Below, in pieces: positions 54,305 to 62,386 of a stretch of DNA of 64,000 bases (position 1 is the stretch's first letter; every line of letters begins with the position of its first letter). The translations under genes were made by a program, and so were the position numbers. The notes beneath the pieces are model-generated. The model was not told the DNA's origin. It did no database searches and saw nothing but the letters and a program-made list of their open reading frames with translations. The stretch comes from Streptomyces curacoi (GTDB taxonomy: Bacteria > Actinomycetota > Actinomycetes > Streptomycetales > Streptomycetaceae), in the NCBI RefSeq assembly GCF_001513975.1, contig NZ_KQ947986.1:62001-126000 (forward strand). The letters run 5' to 3'.

Positions 54305-55374
54305 TTGACCGTGTTGCCCCAGAGCTTGGGGTCGTCGACGTTGTCCTTGGTGACCAGCGGGGCGGGCAGCTGGTCCTCCAGGATGCCGCTGGGCAGCTTG
54401 ACGATGGTGGAGTCGTGGTCGGTGGGGCCGGGCTTGAAGGTCTTCCCCTCCATCGCGGCCTTGATGTAGTACATGCCGTACTTGGCGTACAGGTCGGCGG
54501 GCTGGGAGACGGTCGCGTCGATCTCGCCCTTGCGGATGGCGTCGTACTCCTGCGGGATGCCGTCGTTGGAGACGATCGTGATGTGCCCTGGCTGCCCGGC
54601 CTTCTTCAGCATGCCCTTCGACTTCAGGGTCTGGAGGGTCGGCGCGAGGTAGACGCCGCCCGCCTGCAGGTAGATGCCCTTGATGTCGGGGTTGGCGTTG
54701 AGGAGGGTGTCCAGTTTGGAGGCCGCGGTGTCGGACTCCCACTTGGCAGGTATCTCCAGGACCTTCAGCTTGGGGAAGTTCTTCTTCACGCAGGCACGGA
54801 ACGCCTCGGAGCGGTCGCGGCCGTTGACGGAGGCGAGGTCGCCCATGATCTGCACGACCTTGCCGGAGGGGATCTGCTCGCCCAGGTACTGGCAGGCCTT
54901 CTCGCCGTAGGCCACGTTGTTGGCGCGCACCACCATGGCGACCTTGCCCTTGTCCGGGGCCACGTCGACCGCGACCACCGGCACACCCTTGCGCTCGGCC
55001 TGGTCCAGGCCGGCCTCGATGGCGGCGCTGTCCAGGGGGGCCACGACGAGGCCCTTCACGCCCTGGTTGAGCTGGTTGTTGATGTCGGTGATCTGCTGCG
55101 AGGGGTCGCTGTTGGAGTTGACCGTCTTGAGCGTGTCGACGCCTTCGGACTCGGCCATCTTCGGCACGTAGTCGTTGTACGACTGCCAGAACGGCGAGGT
55201 CAGCAGGGGCAGGATCACCCCGACTTTCCCGCTGCCGCCACCGCCTTCGGCACTGGTGGCGCCGGTGTCCTTGGTGCTGCCGCACGCGGCGAGCACGAGC
55301 GAGGCGCCGACGGCCAGGGCCATCGCGCCGACGTTCCGTGACCTGTTCTGCTTCCGCGCTGTTCTGCCGGGCAT
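54301..55374 (-). CDS. sugar-binding lipoprotein of the ABC transporter
   Basis: 357 residues from the ATG behind GAGGAG. The lipoprotein signal is ALAVGASLVLAAC. The mature periplasmic-binding type 1 domain starts KVGVILPLLTSPFWQSYNDYVPKMAESEGVD and contains NQLNQGVKGLVVAPLDSAAIEAGLDQA, VVAVDVAPDKGKVAMVVRANN and HITIVSNDGIPQEYDAIRKGEIDATVSQP, typical of pentose/6-deoxyhexose binding proteins. It is the first gene of the 8-gene operon and faces a FadR-type regulator 163 bases away. Confidence 0.9.
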   Translation of the reverse strand: MPGRTARKQNRSRNVGAMALAVGASLVLAACGSTKDTGATSAEGGGGSGKVGVILPLLTSPFWQSYNDYVPKMAESEGVDTLKTVNSNSDPSQQITDINNQLNQGVKGLVVAPLDSAAIEAGLDQAERKGVPVVAVDVAPDKGKVAMVVRANNVAYGEKACQYLGEQIPSGKVVQIMGDLASVNGRDRSEAFRACVKKNFPKLKVLEIPAKWESDTAASKLDTLLNANPDIKGIYLQAGGVYLAPTLQTLKSKGMLKKAGQPGHITIVSNDGIPQEYDAIRKGEIDATVSQPADLYAKYGMYYIKAAMEGKTFKPGPTDHDSTIVKLPSGILEDQLPAPLVTKDNVDDPKLWGNTVK

Positions 55375-55482
55375 CTGGCGGCTCCTCGTTGAGCGTGTTC
55401 GAGCAGATGCCCGCATATTTATCAGACCACTTCCGTGGAACAACACCCTCCAGCGGCAGGTTTTCCCGCATCGCGACTGTAT

Positions 55483-55493
55483 TGGTCGGACCA
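55483..55493. promoter_or_regulatory. FadR-type operator (plus two imperfect copies) in the divergent fuc promoter
   Basis: TGGTCGGACCA is a perfect palindrome fitting the TnGT-N3-ACnA pattern of FadR-subfamily GntR regulators. TTATCAGACCA at 55419-55429 and TGGTTAGACTG at 55500-55510 are weaker versions, all between the binding-protein start and the regulator start. The last site is 17 bases from the perfect one. Confidence 0.7.
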
Positions 55494-55537
55494 CCTCGCT
55501 GGTTAGACTGCGCCGCACCGGTGACAGGAGGAATGGC

Positions 55538-56245
55538 GTGAACGTGGACGAGACAGCCCCGCAGAAGGGCACCGTGACGCAGCGCGCCATCGAGCGGATC
55601 AAGGCGATGATCGCCGAGGGGCGGCTGGAGCCGGGGCAGCGGCTGCCGACCGAGCGCGATCTGGCGGCCCAGCTCGGCATCTCCCGCAGCTCGATGCGCG
55701 AGGCGATCCGGGCGCTGACGGTGCTGGGGGTGCTGGAGGCCCGGCACGGTTCGGGCATCTACGTCACACAGCTGGAGGCCGGCGATCTGCTGGAGACGTT
55801 CGGCGTGGTCGCCGACCTCTCCCGGGGCCCGCGACTGGTGGAGCTGCTGGAGGTGCGGCGCATCCTGGAGTCGACGGCGACGGCCATGGCGGCGGCGCGC
55901 ATCACACCGGACCAGCTGGCGGAGGTCGAGAAGCACCTGACGGCGATGAACGCCACGGACGACCCCGAGGAGATCCTCGCCCACGACCTGGCCTTCCACC
56001 GCGAGATCGTGGCCGCCGCCGGCAACGAGACCATGGCGGCGATCCTGGAGGGCCTGTCCTCCCGCACGTTCCGCGCGCGCGTCTGGCGCGGCTACCAGGA
56101 GGAGGGCGCCTTCACCCGCACCCGCCGCGAACACGCCGCGATCCACCGCGCCCTGGTCGCCCGCGATCCGGAGGCGGCCCGGGCCGCGGCGGCCGCGCAT
56201 GTGGGCGAGGTGGAGGAGTGGCTGCGGACCCAGCTCGGCGGCTGA
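55538..56245 (+). CDS. GntR-family (FadR subfamily) regulator of the fuc operon
   Basis: 235 residues from GTG 55538 behind AGGAGG. The N-terminal winged helix is TQRAIERIKAMIAEGRLEPGQRLPTERDLAAQLGISRSSMREAIRALTVLGVLEARHGSGIYV, an excellent GntR match. The FCD effector domain follows, with the metal-ligand style residues in LAHDLAFHREIVAAAGNETM and HAAIHRALVARDPEAARAAAAAHV. It probably represses the divergent transporter/catabolic operon until a sugar acid binds. The hairpin at 56258-56316 follows the stop. Confidence 0.9.
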   Translation: MNVDETAPQKGTVTQRAIERIKAMIAEGRLEPGQRLPTERDLAAQLGISRSSMREAIRALTVLGVLEARHGSGIYVTQLEAGDLLETFGVVADLSRGPRLVELLEVRRILESTATAMAAARITPDQLAEVEKHLTAMNATDDPEEILAHDLAFHREIVAAAGNETMAAILEGLSSRTFRARVWRGYQEEGAFTRTRREHAAIHRALVARDPEAARAAAAAHVGEVEEWLRTQLGG

Positions 56246-56257
56246 CCCGCGCCTTTG

Positions 56258-56316
56258 GCGTCGGAGGGGGCCGGTCCCCTCTCCTCCCGTACGAGGGGAA
56301 CGGCCCCGCCCGACGC
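56258..56316. terminator. bidirectional terminator between fuc regulator and amidase gene
   Basis: A 24-base stem with three mismatches (56258-56281 with 56293-56316) and an 11-base loop. Outer arms begin GCGTCGGAGGGGGCC and pair with GGCCCCGCCCGACGC; inner parts are CCCCTC and GAGGGG. It serves two convergent genes. Confidence 0.85.
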
Positions 56317-56325
56317 GCAGGGGTC

Positions 56326-57150
56326 CTACGGCTTCACGTCGAAGCCGTGACGCCGGCCGAGCCGGTCCAGGGACGCCTGGCCGGGGATGCCGTTGGCGTC
56401 CGCGCCGGAGAAGCCGCACCGGTGCTGCCAGGCGGCGTACGCCTTGACGGTCGCCCCACCGAAGTGGCCGTCCACGTACTTCGCTTCGAGCAGGCCCTCC
56501 GCGACGAGCGCCTTCTCCACGGTCTTCACTCCCGCGTACGACACCGGCGTGCCCGGCTTGGCCGGGTCGTGCAGGGCCGCGGCGACCACCTTCGACAGAT
56601 CGACCACCGGACGTGCGGGGCCGGGACCGGTGCCGCCCGAGCCGCCGCCGGGCCGCGGAGCTCCGTCCTGCACCCACGCGTACAGGTGCTTTCCGGGGCA
56701 TGCGGTGGCGAAGCCGTCCTTGTGCCCCTTGATCTCATTTCCGGCCCCGTGGCGGCGCAGCAGCTCGATGCCGTCGCGGATCGCGCCCAGCATCGCGTCC
56801 GTGGGCTTGGTGAGCCCCTCCGAGCCGACCAGCCCGACGATCGCGTAGTGGGCGCGGTTGAGGTCCTGGTTGCCGTTGGCCCCGGTGCGCTTGCGCAGGC
56901 CGCGCCCCTCCAGGAGATGACCGTGCGGGCAGGCGCCGTAGTTGTAGGCGATGTCCGAGTAGTTCTCCTTCGGATTGGCCAGATGGGCTGCGCGGATCGA
57001 CTTCCACCTGGCGATGCAGAGGTCGTGGTCGTCGAGGAGTTTCGTGCTGACGGGCGCGCCTTCGTAGTGGACCTTCACACCCTTGGCCGAGGTCTGGGCC
57101 GGTGCGGCGGATGCGGGCCAGCCGAGCTGGGCCCGTGTGACGAGCTTCAT
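56326..57150 (-). CDS. peptidoglycan-recognition/N-acetylmuramoyl-L-alanine amidase with C-terminal binding domain
   Basis: 274 residues. The N-terminal PGRP/Amidase_2 domain contains VHYEGAP (zinc His), SDIAYNYGACPHGHLLEGRG, and HKDGFATACPGKHLYAWV with the second His and the Cys ligand. A Gly/Pro linker leads to a C-terminal peptidoglycan-binding-like repeat (KTVEKALVAEGLLEAKYVDGHFGGATVKAYAAWQHRCGFSGADANGIPGQASLDRLG). No signal peptide is visible, so it is either secreted by another route or a phage-type endolysin kept in the genome. It is preceded by an unusually palindromic stretch. Confidence 0.83.
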   Translation of the reverse strand: MKLVTRAQLGWPASAAPAQTSAKGVKVHYEGAPVSTKLLDDHDLCIARWKSIRAAHLANPKENYSDIAYNYGACPHGHLLEGRGLRKRTGANGNQDLNRAHYAIVGLVGSEGLTKPTDAMLGAIRDGIELLRRHGAGNEIKGHKDGFATACPGKHLYAWVQDGAPRPGGGSGGTGPGPARPVVDLSKVVAAALHDPAKPGTPVSYAGVKTVEKALVAEGLLEAKYVDGHFGGATVKAYAAWQHRCGFSGADANGIPGQASLDRLGRRHGFDVKP

Positions 57151-57159
57151 GAGTGCCTC

Positions 57160-57231
57160 CAGGGCGCCGAAGTTCCGGACATCACGGATGTCACACCAAC
57201 TGCCCTGAGTGTGACGTCAGTTGGCGCCCTG
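57160..57231. promoter_or_regulatory. dense nested palindromes between GH38 gene and amidase gene
   Basis: Five perfect pairs lie in 72 bases: CAGGGCGCC/GGCGCCCTG (57160-57168, 57223-57231), GACATC-ACG-GATGTC (57178-57192), GTCACAC/GTGTGAC (57190-57196, 57209-57215), CCAACTG/CAGTTGG (57196-57202, 57218-57224) and TGACGTCA (57212-57219). It may end the GH38 transcript and/or be the operator of the amidase. Confidence 0.6.
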
Positions 57232-57259
57232 TATCACGACGGCACGCCGTCGTTCGGTT

Positions 57260-60200
57260 TCACTGCGCCCGGACCCGGCGCAGCCGCAGCGTCACCAGCT
57301 CGAAGGGCCGCAGGCGCAGCGCGACGCGCCGGCCGTCGTACGGCGGCGTCTCGGGCAGCGGGCGCTCCAGCAGGTCCGTCGCCGTCACGTCCGCGAACTC
57401 GAAGTCTGCCGTCAGGGTGGCCCGTACCCGGCCGCCGTGGGCCTCGTGCAGGCGCACCACCACGTCTCCGCTGCCGTCGTCGGCCAGCTTGAGGGCCGTC
57501 ACGACCACCGCGTCCCGGTCGACGGCGACCAGGGGAGCGACCTCGGCGACGCCGCCGGTCACCCGCCGGGCGGGCAGGTTGACGCGCCAGCCCTCGCGCA
57601 CCGCGTCACCGATGTCCGCGCCCGGCACCAGGGCGTGCCGGAAACGGTGGACGCCCTGGTCGGTCTCGGGGTCGGGAAAGCGCGGGGCGCGCAGCAGGGA
57701 CACCCGGACCGTGGTGGTCGTGCCGCGGTCGCCGTCGGTGCGGACCGTGCGGGTCACGTCATGGCCGTACGTCGAGTCGTTGACGACGGCGACACCCCAG
57801 CCGGGCTCCTCCACATGCACGAAACGGTGGTTGCAGGCCTCGAACTTGGCCGCCTCCCAGCTGGTGTTGGTGTGGGTGGGGCGGTGGAAGTGCCCGAACT
57901 GGGTCTCCGACGCGTACCGTTCGGCGTGCACGTCGAGCGGGAAGGCCAGCTTCAGGAACTTCTCCCTCTCGTGCCAGTCGACCTCCGTGTCGATCAGCAG
58001 CCGCCGCTCCCCCGGTGCGAGCGACAGCCGCTGGGTGACGCGCGAGGCGCCGAAGGACCGGACGATCCGCACCGACGCCCCGTCGTCGGCGGGCGCGATC
58101 TCGTCCGCCTCGGTCAGGTCGGTGACCGTGTGACGGTAGAACTCGTCGACGTCCCAGGCATCCCACATGTTCGGGAAGTCGGGGTGGAGCTGGAGGAGGT
58201 TCGCGGCCCGGCCCGGGGCGATCGTCTCGCGGTCGGCCCCGATGTCGTACGCGGACACGACCAGGCCCTGCGGGTCGATCTCGATGCGCAGCAGGCCGTT
58301 GTCGAGGACGAAGCCGCCGCCCGGGCGCGCCGTGAGAGCGGTGCGGCCCTCGCTCACCCGGGGGCGCGCACCGCCCGCCGGTACGCCCTCGCGGCTGTGC
58401 GGGGCGGCGTTGAAGACGAGCTCGGTCTCTCCCTCGCCCGCCAGGGCGCGCTGGGCCGACTCGATGATCGCGGTCAGCTCACCCGCGAGACGCTCGTACG
58501 TCGCGCGTGCCTCACGGTGCACCCACGCGATGGACGAGCCGGGCAGGATGTCGTGGAACTGATGCAGCAGCACCGTCTTCCAGATGCGGTCCAGCTCCTC
58601 GTACGGGTAGGGGAATCCGGTGCGTACGGCGGCCGTCGCGGCCCACAGTTCGGCCTCCCTCAGGAGGTGTTCGCTGCGGCGGTTGCCCTGTTTGGTCCTG
58701 GCCTGGCTGGTGAGTGTGGCGCGGTGCAGTTCGAGGTAGAGCTCGCCGACCCAGACGGGCGGGTCGGGGTGTTCGGCCTCGGCCTTCCGGAAGAAGGCCT
58801 CCGGCGTCTCCCACACGACGGTCGCCGAGCCCTCCAGGTCCCGCAGCCGCGCCGCCTTCGCGACCATCTCGCGGGTCGTGCCGCCGCCTCCGTCGCCCCA
58901 GCCGGTGGGCGCGAGGGAGTGCCGGGCCACTCCCTTGTCCTTGAAGTTGCGGGCCGCGTGGGCGATCTCGCTGCCCTTCATCGAGCAGTTGTAGGTGTCG
59001 ACGGGCGGGAAGTGGGTGAAGATCCGGGTGCCGTCGATGCCCTCCCACCAGAAGGTGTGGTGCGGGAACTTGTTCGTCCGGGACCAGGAGATCTTCTGGG
59101 TCAGCAGCCACTTGGAGCCCGCCGCCCTGATGATCTGGGGCAGTCCGGCGGCGAAGCCGAAGGTGTCGGGCAGCCATGCCTCGTCGTTCTCGATGCCGAA
59201 CTCGTCGAGGAAGAACCGCTTGCCGTGCACGAACTGCCGGGCCATCGCCTCCGAGCCCGGCATGTTGGTGTCCGACTCCACCCACATCCCGCCGGCCGGC
59301 ACGAACCGCCCCTCCGCCACCGCCTTCTTCACCCGCGCCCACACCTCGGGCCGGTGCTCCTTCACCCAAGCCCACTGCTGGGCCTGCGACATGGCGAAGA
59401 CGAAGTCGGGCTCGTCCTCGATGAGCGCGGTCATGTTGGCGGTCGTACGGGCCACCTTGCGCACGGTCTCGCGCAGCGGCCACAGCCACGCCGAGTCGAT
59501 GTGCGCGTGCCCGACGGCGCTGATGCGGTGGGCGGACGGCACGGCGGGGGCGGCGAGCACGTCGGTGAGCCGTGAGCGGGCGCGGCTCGCCGTGCCGTTG
59601 ACGTCCTGCAGGTCGATCGCGTCGAGCGCCTTGTCCACCGCTCGCAGAATCTCCCAGCGCCGCGCCGACTCCACCGGCAGCTCGGCCATCAGCTCGCCGA
59701 GCACCTCCAGGTCGATGACCAGCTGCCAGACGTTCTCGTCGAAGACGGCGAGGTCCATGCGGGTGAGCGTGTACTGCGGCTCGCTGCCGGCGGTCTCCTT
59801 GTCGCCGAGCTGCGTGGGCAGGAAGGGGTGGTAGTCGAGGATGACGGGGTTGGAGGCGGCCTCGATGTGCAGCCGCACCCGCTCGCCGCCCTCGACGGGC
59901 GCGCCGATACGCACCCACTGGTTGCGCGGGTTGAGGCCTTTCACGGGGGTGCCGTCGGGCCGGTGGACCAGGCCCTCGCACTGGAAGCCGGGCATGTTCT
60001 CGTCGAACCCCAGGTCGAGGAGGGCCTCGACGGTCCGGCCGGCCCACGCCTCGGGCACGGTCCCGGTGACCCGGAACCAGCTGGTGCCCCAAGGGGCACC
60101 CCAGCGTGCGCCCACCTGGATCGGCTCGGGCTCGGCGGCGAGTCCCTCGGCGACGGGCACCGGCTCGCCGGGCGCATGCCACACCGCCACCTCCAGCGGC

Positions 60201-60286
60201 ACTGACTCCGGGTACACGGCGGGGCGGACGCGTTCGTCGAGGACGCGCTTGAGACGGGCTTCGACCAGGCTGCGGTCGTCATGCAT
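57260..60286 (-). CDS. alpha-mannosidase (GH38)
   Basis: 1008 residues without a signal peptide, so cytoplasmic. An N-terminal carbohydrate-binding-like beta domain (1-250) precedes the GH38 catalytic domain: HAHIDSAWLWP at 260-270 with zinc His and Asp, WVESDTNMPGSEAMARQF near 335-352, and the nucleophile Asp374 in WLPDTFGFAAGLPQI. The GH38 C-terminal beta domains follow. It releases mannose from the non-reducing end of alpha-mannosyl oligosaccharides, fitting uptake of high-mannose glycans trimmed by the secreted GH85 enzyme upstream. The gap to the GH85 gene (90 bases) contains a small 13-base tandem repeat. Confidence 0.9.
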   Translation of the reverse strand: MHDDRSLVEARLKRVLDERVRPAVYPESVPLEVAVWHAPGEPVPVAEGLAAEPEPIQVGARWGAPWGTSWFRVTGTVPEAWAGRTVEALLDLGFDENMPGFQCEGLVHRPDGTPVKGLNPRNQWVRIGAPVEGGERVRLHIEAASNPVILDYHPFLPTQLGDKETAGSEPQYTLTRMDLAVFDENVWQLVIDLEVLGELMAELPVESARRWEILRAVDKALDAIDLQDVNGTASRARSRLTDVLAAPAVPSAHRISAVGHAHIDSAWLWPLRETVRKVARTTANMTALIEDEPDFVFAMSQAQQWAWVKEHRPEVWARVKKAVAEGRFVPAGGMWVESDTNMPGSEAMARQFVHGKRFFLDEFGIENDEAWLPDTFGFAAGLPQIIRAAGSKWLLTQKISWSRTNKFPHHTFWWEGIDGTRIFTHFPPVDTYNCSMKGSEIAHAARNFKDKGVARHSLAPTGWGDGGGGTTREMVAKAARLRDLEGSATVVWETPEAFFRKAEAEHPDPPVWVGELYLELHRATLTSQARTKQGNRRSEHLLREAELWAATAAVRTGFPYPYEELDRIWKTVLLHQFHDILPGSSIAWVHREARATYERLAGELTAIIESAQRALAGEGETELVFNAAPHSREGVPAGGARPRVSEGRTALTARPGGGFVLDNGLLRIEIDPQGLVVSAYDIGADRETIAPGRAANLLQLHPDFPNMWDAWDVDEFYRHTVTDLTEADEIAPADDGASVRIVRSFGASRVTQRLSLAPGERRLLIDTEVDWHEREKFLKLAFPLDVHAERYASETQFGHFHRPTHTNTSWEAAKFEACNHRFVHVEEPGWGVAVVNDSTYGHDVTRTVRTDGDRGTTTTVRVSLLRAPRFPDPETDQGVHRFRHALVPGADIGDAVREGWRVNLPARRVTGGVAEVAPLVAVDRDAVVVTALKLADDGSGDVVVRLHEAHGGRVRATLTADFEFADVTATDLLERPLPETPPYDGRRVALRLRPFELVTLRLRRVRAQ

Positions 60287-60323
60287 GCGGGGTGCTCCGT
60301 GGGTCGTCCGAGGGAGAGTGATG

Positions 60324-60349
60324 GTGGTGAGCGGTGGTGGTGAGCGGTG
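60324..60349. repeat. 13-bp perfect tandem repeat in the GH85-GH38 gap
   Basis: GTGGTGAGCGGTG occurs twice head to tail (60324-60336, 60337-60349) in the 90 bases between the GH85 stop and GH38 start. No other feature is seen in this gap. Confidence 0.85.
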
Positions 60350-60376
60350 TGCTGAGTGGTCGTGTGGGGCGGGTGG

Positions 60377-62386
60377 TCACCAGCGGTGGGTGACGGTCGC
60401 GGGGGCCGATGTGGTGTAGAGCTCCCCTACGGCGCGCAGTTCGAACCGTGCCGCGCGCTCGCCCTGTTCGGGCTCCTGGCCGGCGACGAAGTAGGCCCGT
60501 TGGCAGGTGCCGCCGAGGAAGCGGCGGGTGCCGTCGGGCAGGAGGCGGTGCAGGGTGTAGTGGCGAACGTCGCCGGGGGCCGGGTTCCAGGCGAAGCGCA
60601 GGTCGCCTCCGGAGGCGGCCGTGACGCGCAGCCCTGACGGGGCGGCCGGGGTCCGGGACGCGGTGCGGACGGCGAGGCCGCCGAGGCGCCAGCGCACGGG
60701 ACCGCCGTCGGGCGGCGCGGTGAGCCGGACGCCGATCGCGTGCACGGTGCCGGTCAGGCCTGTGAGCCGTACGGTCGAGGTCTGCCAGCTGTTGACCGAG
60801 TTCACAGGCAGATACGTGTACGGCGGTGTCGCACCCGGCCCTCTCGGTTCAGCCGTGGCCACCGCCAGCTCGGCGTTCACACGGCCGGCGTCGGTCCGGC
60901 AGGTCAGCTCGACAACCGTGTCAACACCCACCGGCAGCCGTGTCGCATACACATCCACGATCACCGGCTCGTCCAGTTCACCCTCGACGAGGACACTGCT
61001 CCCGCCACGCCAGGCGTCCGCGAAGTCGAAGTTCACACAGGGGCGCTGCCCGTCGGTGTGCACGGCCCAGCGCCGCGACGGCAGCCGGTCCTGCAGACCC
61101 AGATGGTTCCACGGTGCGTCCGACGTCACCTCCCCGTCCTCGTACCACCGCAGCCCGTGCCCGGTGTTGAACACGCTCGCGAACGGCACCGACGTGACCG
61201 TCGACCGGTCGGCGACCGACACGGCCGGCGCCCGCCAGCCGTCGGTGCCGTCCGGCCGCGACGGATCCAGTGACCGCCCGGTCCAGAACCGGTCGTCGGC
61301 GGCATGGAAGTCCTCCGGGGCCCGCTCGTCCGCGGGCAGGTGATTGCGGGTCCACTCGGGCCGGTAGAAGCCGACCGACACGACGTGCGGCCGGTCGCGC
61401 GGCACGATCGCGTCCCAGTTCACGGCGGAGTTCCAACCGTTCGCCTCGACGTCGACGCCCGCCCACAGCGCGTATCGGCTGCGGCCTAGCTGCTCGGCCC
61501 GCTGCCCGGACGCGGACAGGCTGCCCGCCGTCCACCGGAAGTCGACGAACATGTCGTCGGCGGCCTGGAAGAACGCCTCGTTCTGGGCGTTGAGCGCCCC
61601 CTGCCAGCTCACGGTTCCCTGCACGGTCATCGAGTCGTACCAGGTCACCCGTTGCCCCCTGCCCCGGGCGAGCGCCCTGAGCTCCCGCATGAAGCCCAGC
61701 ATGTCCGCGCCCAGCGAGGCGTCCCCGCCACCGGTCTCGGCGTTGACGAACCACCCGTCGAAGCCGTATGCCTCCGCCACCGCGACCAGCCGCGCGGCGA
61801 GCGGGTGACGCCCGTGCGCGTCCTTCTGCACCAGGTCACGCGTCCACCGCAGCTGCCCGCCGTAGGCGACGGGCGGCAGGAAGATGTTGCCGAGGACCGG
61901 CACACCGTGCCGGTGGGCGGCGTCCACGACGGGCGCGTTCGGCGCGAGGATCAGCCCCTCCCCCGACGAGCCGCCCCAGAACACCAGCTCGTCGATGTAC
62001 GCCCAGTGGGTGAGGGCGTAGTAGTCGGCGGTGGCCGAGCCCTGGGAGGGGTTGCCGGACGTGGGCCCGAAGGACACCAGGGACTGGACCCGGGCCTGAT
62101 GTGTGCGAGCGGTCGTGTTGGCCGGAGTCGGGGTGAAGCGCGGTGCCAGCGGTACGGTCGCCGCGTTGAAGGCGAGGTCCGGGTCGTCGGCCGGACGCCA
62201 GGACTTCAGGCTGCGCCAGGTGACGCCGGTGTCCGGGGTGCCGGAGGGCAGGGAGTCCGGATACCAGTAGGCGGCGTACGGCTGGAGGGTGGCGGTCTCG
62301 GGCTTCGGTGCGGCCGCCGCGGGCAGCGAGGGCGACAGGGCGGCCGCGGCGCCGGCGAGCAGGACCGTGCGTCTGGTGGGGTTCAC
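60377..62386 (-). CDS. secreted endo-beta-N-acetylglucosaminidase (GH85)
   Basis: 669 residues from GTG 62386, overlapping the stop of the upstream GH5-like gene (GTGA). The signal is Tat-like (NPTRRTVLLAGAAAALSPSLPAAAA). The GH85 barrel begins at LQPYAAYWYPDSLP; the catalytic pair is Asn215 and Glu217 in WFVNAET, matching the Endo-M/Endo-D NxE. Further GH85 landmarks are VLGNIFLPP and YALWAGVDVEANGW. The C-terminal 260 residues hold beta-rich modules including a likely carbohydrate-binding domain and a fibronectin III-like end (APSGLRVTAASGGDLRFAWN). It cuts the chitobiose core of N-glycans outside the cell. Confidence 0.92.
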   Translation of the reverse strand: MNPTRRTVLLAGAAAALSPSLPAAAAPKPETATLQPYAAYWYPDSLPSGTPDTGVTWRSLKSWRPADDPDLAFNAATVPLAPRFTPTPANTTARTHQARVQSLVSFGPTSGNPSQGSATADYYALTHWAYIDELVFWGGSSGEGLILAPNAPVVDAAHRHGVPVLGNIFLPPVAYGGQLRWTRDLVQKDAHGRHPLAARLVAVAEAYGFDGWFVNAETGGGDASLGADMLGFMRELRALARGRGQRVTWYDSMTVQGTVSWQGALNAQNEAFFQAADDMFVDFRWTAGSLSASGQRAEQLGRSRYALWAGVDVEANGWNSAVNWDAIVPRDRPHVVSVGFYRPEWTRNHLPADERAPEDFHAADDRFWTGRSLDPSRPDGTDGWRAPAVSVADRSTVTSVPFASVFNTGHGLRWYEDGEVTSDAPWNHLGLQDRLPSRRWAVHTDGQRPCVNFDFADAWRGGSSVLVEGELDEPVIVDVYATRLPVGVDTVVELTCRTDAGRVNAELAVATAEPRGPGATPPYTYLPVNSVNSWQTSTVRLTGLTGTVHAIGVRLTAPPDGGPVRWRLGGLAVRTASRTPAAPSGLRVTAASGGDLRFAWNPAPGDVRHYTLHRLLPDGTRRFLGGTCQRAYFVAGQEPEQGERAARFELRAVGELYTTSAPATVTHRW

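Noticed and set aside
52802..56701. A 1299-codon minus-strand frame running from the ABC ATPase through the binding-protein and regulator genes
   Set aside because: The ATPase starts at 54304 with an ATGA overlap; upstream codons are shadows of other genes with no protein-like pattern.
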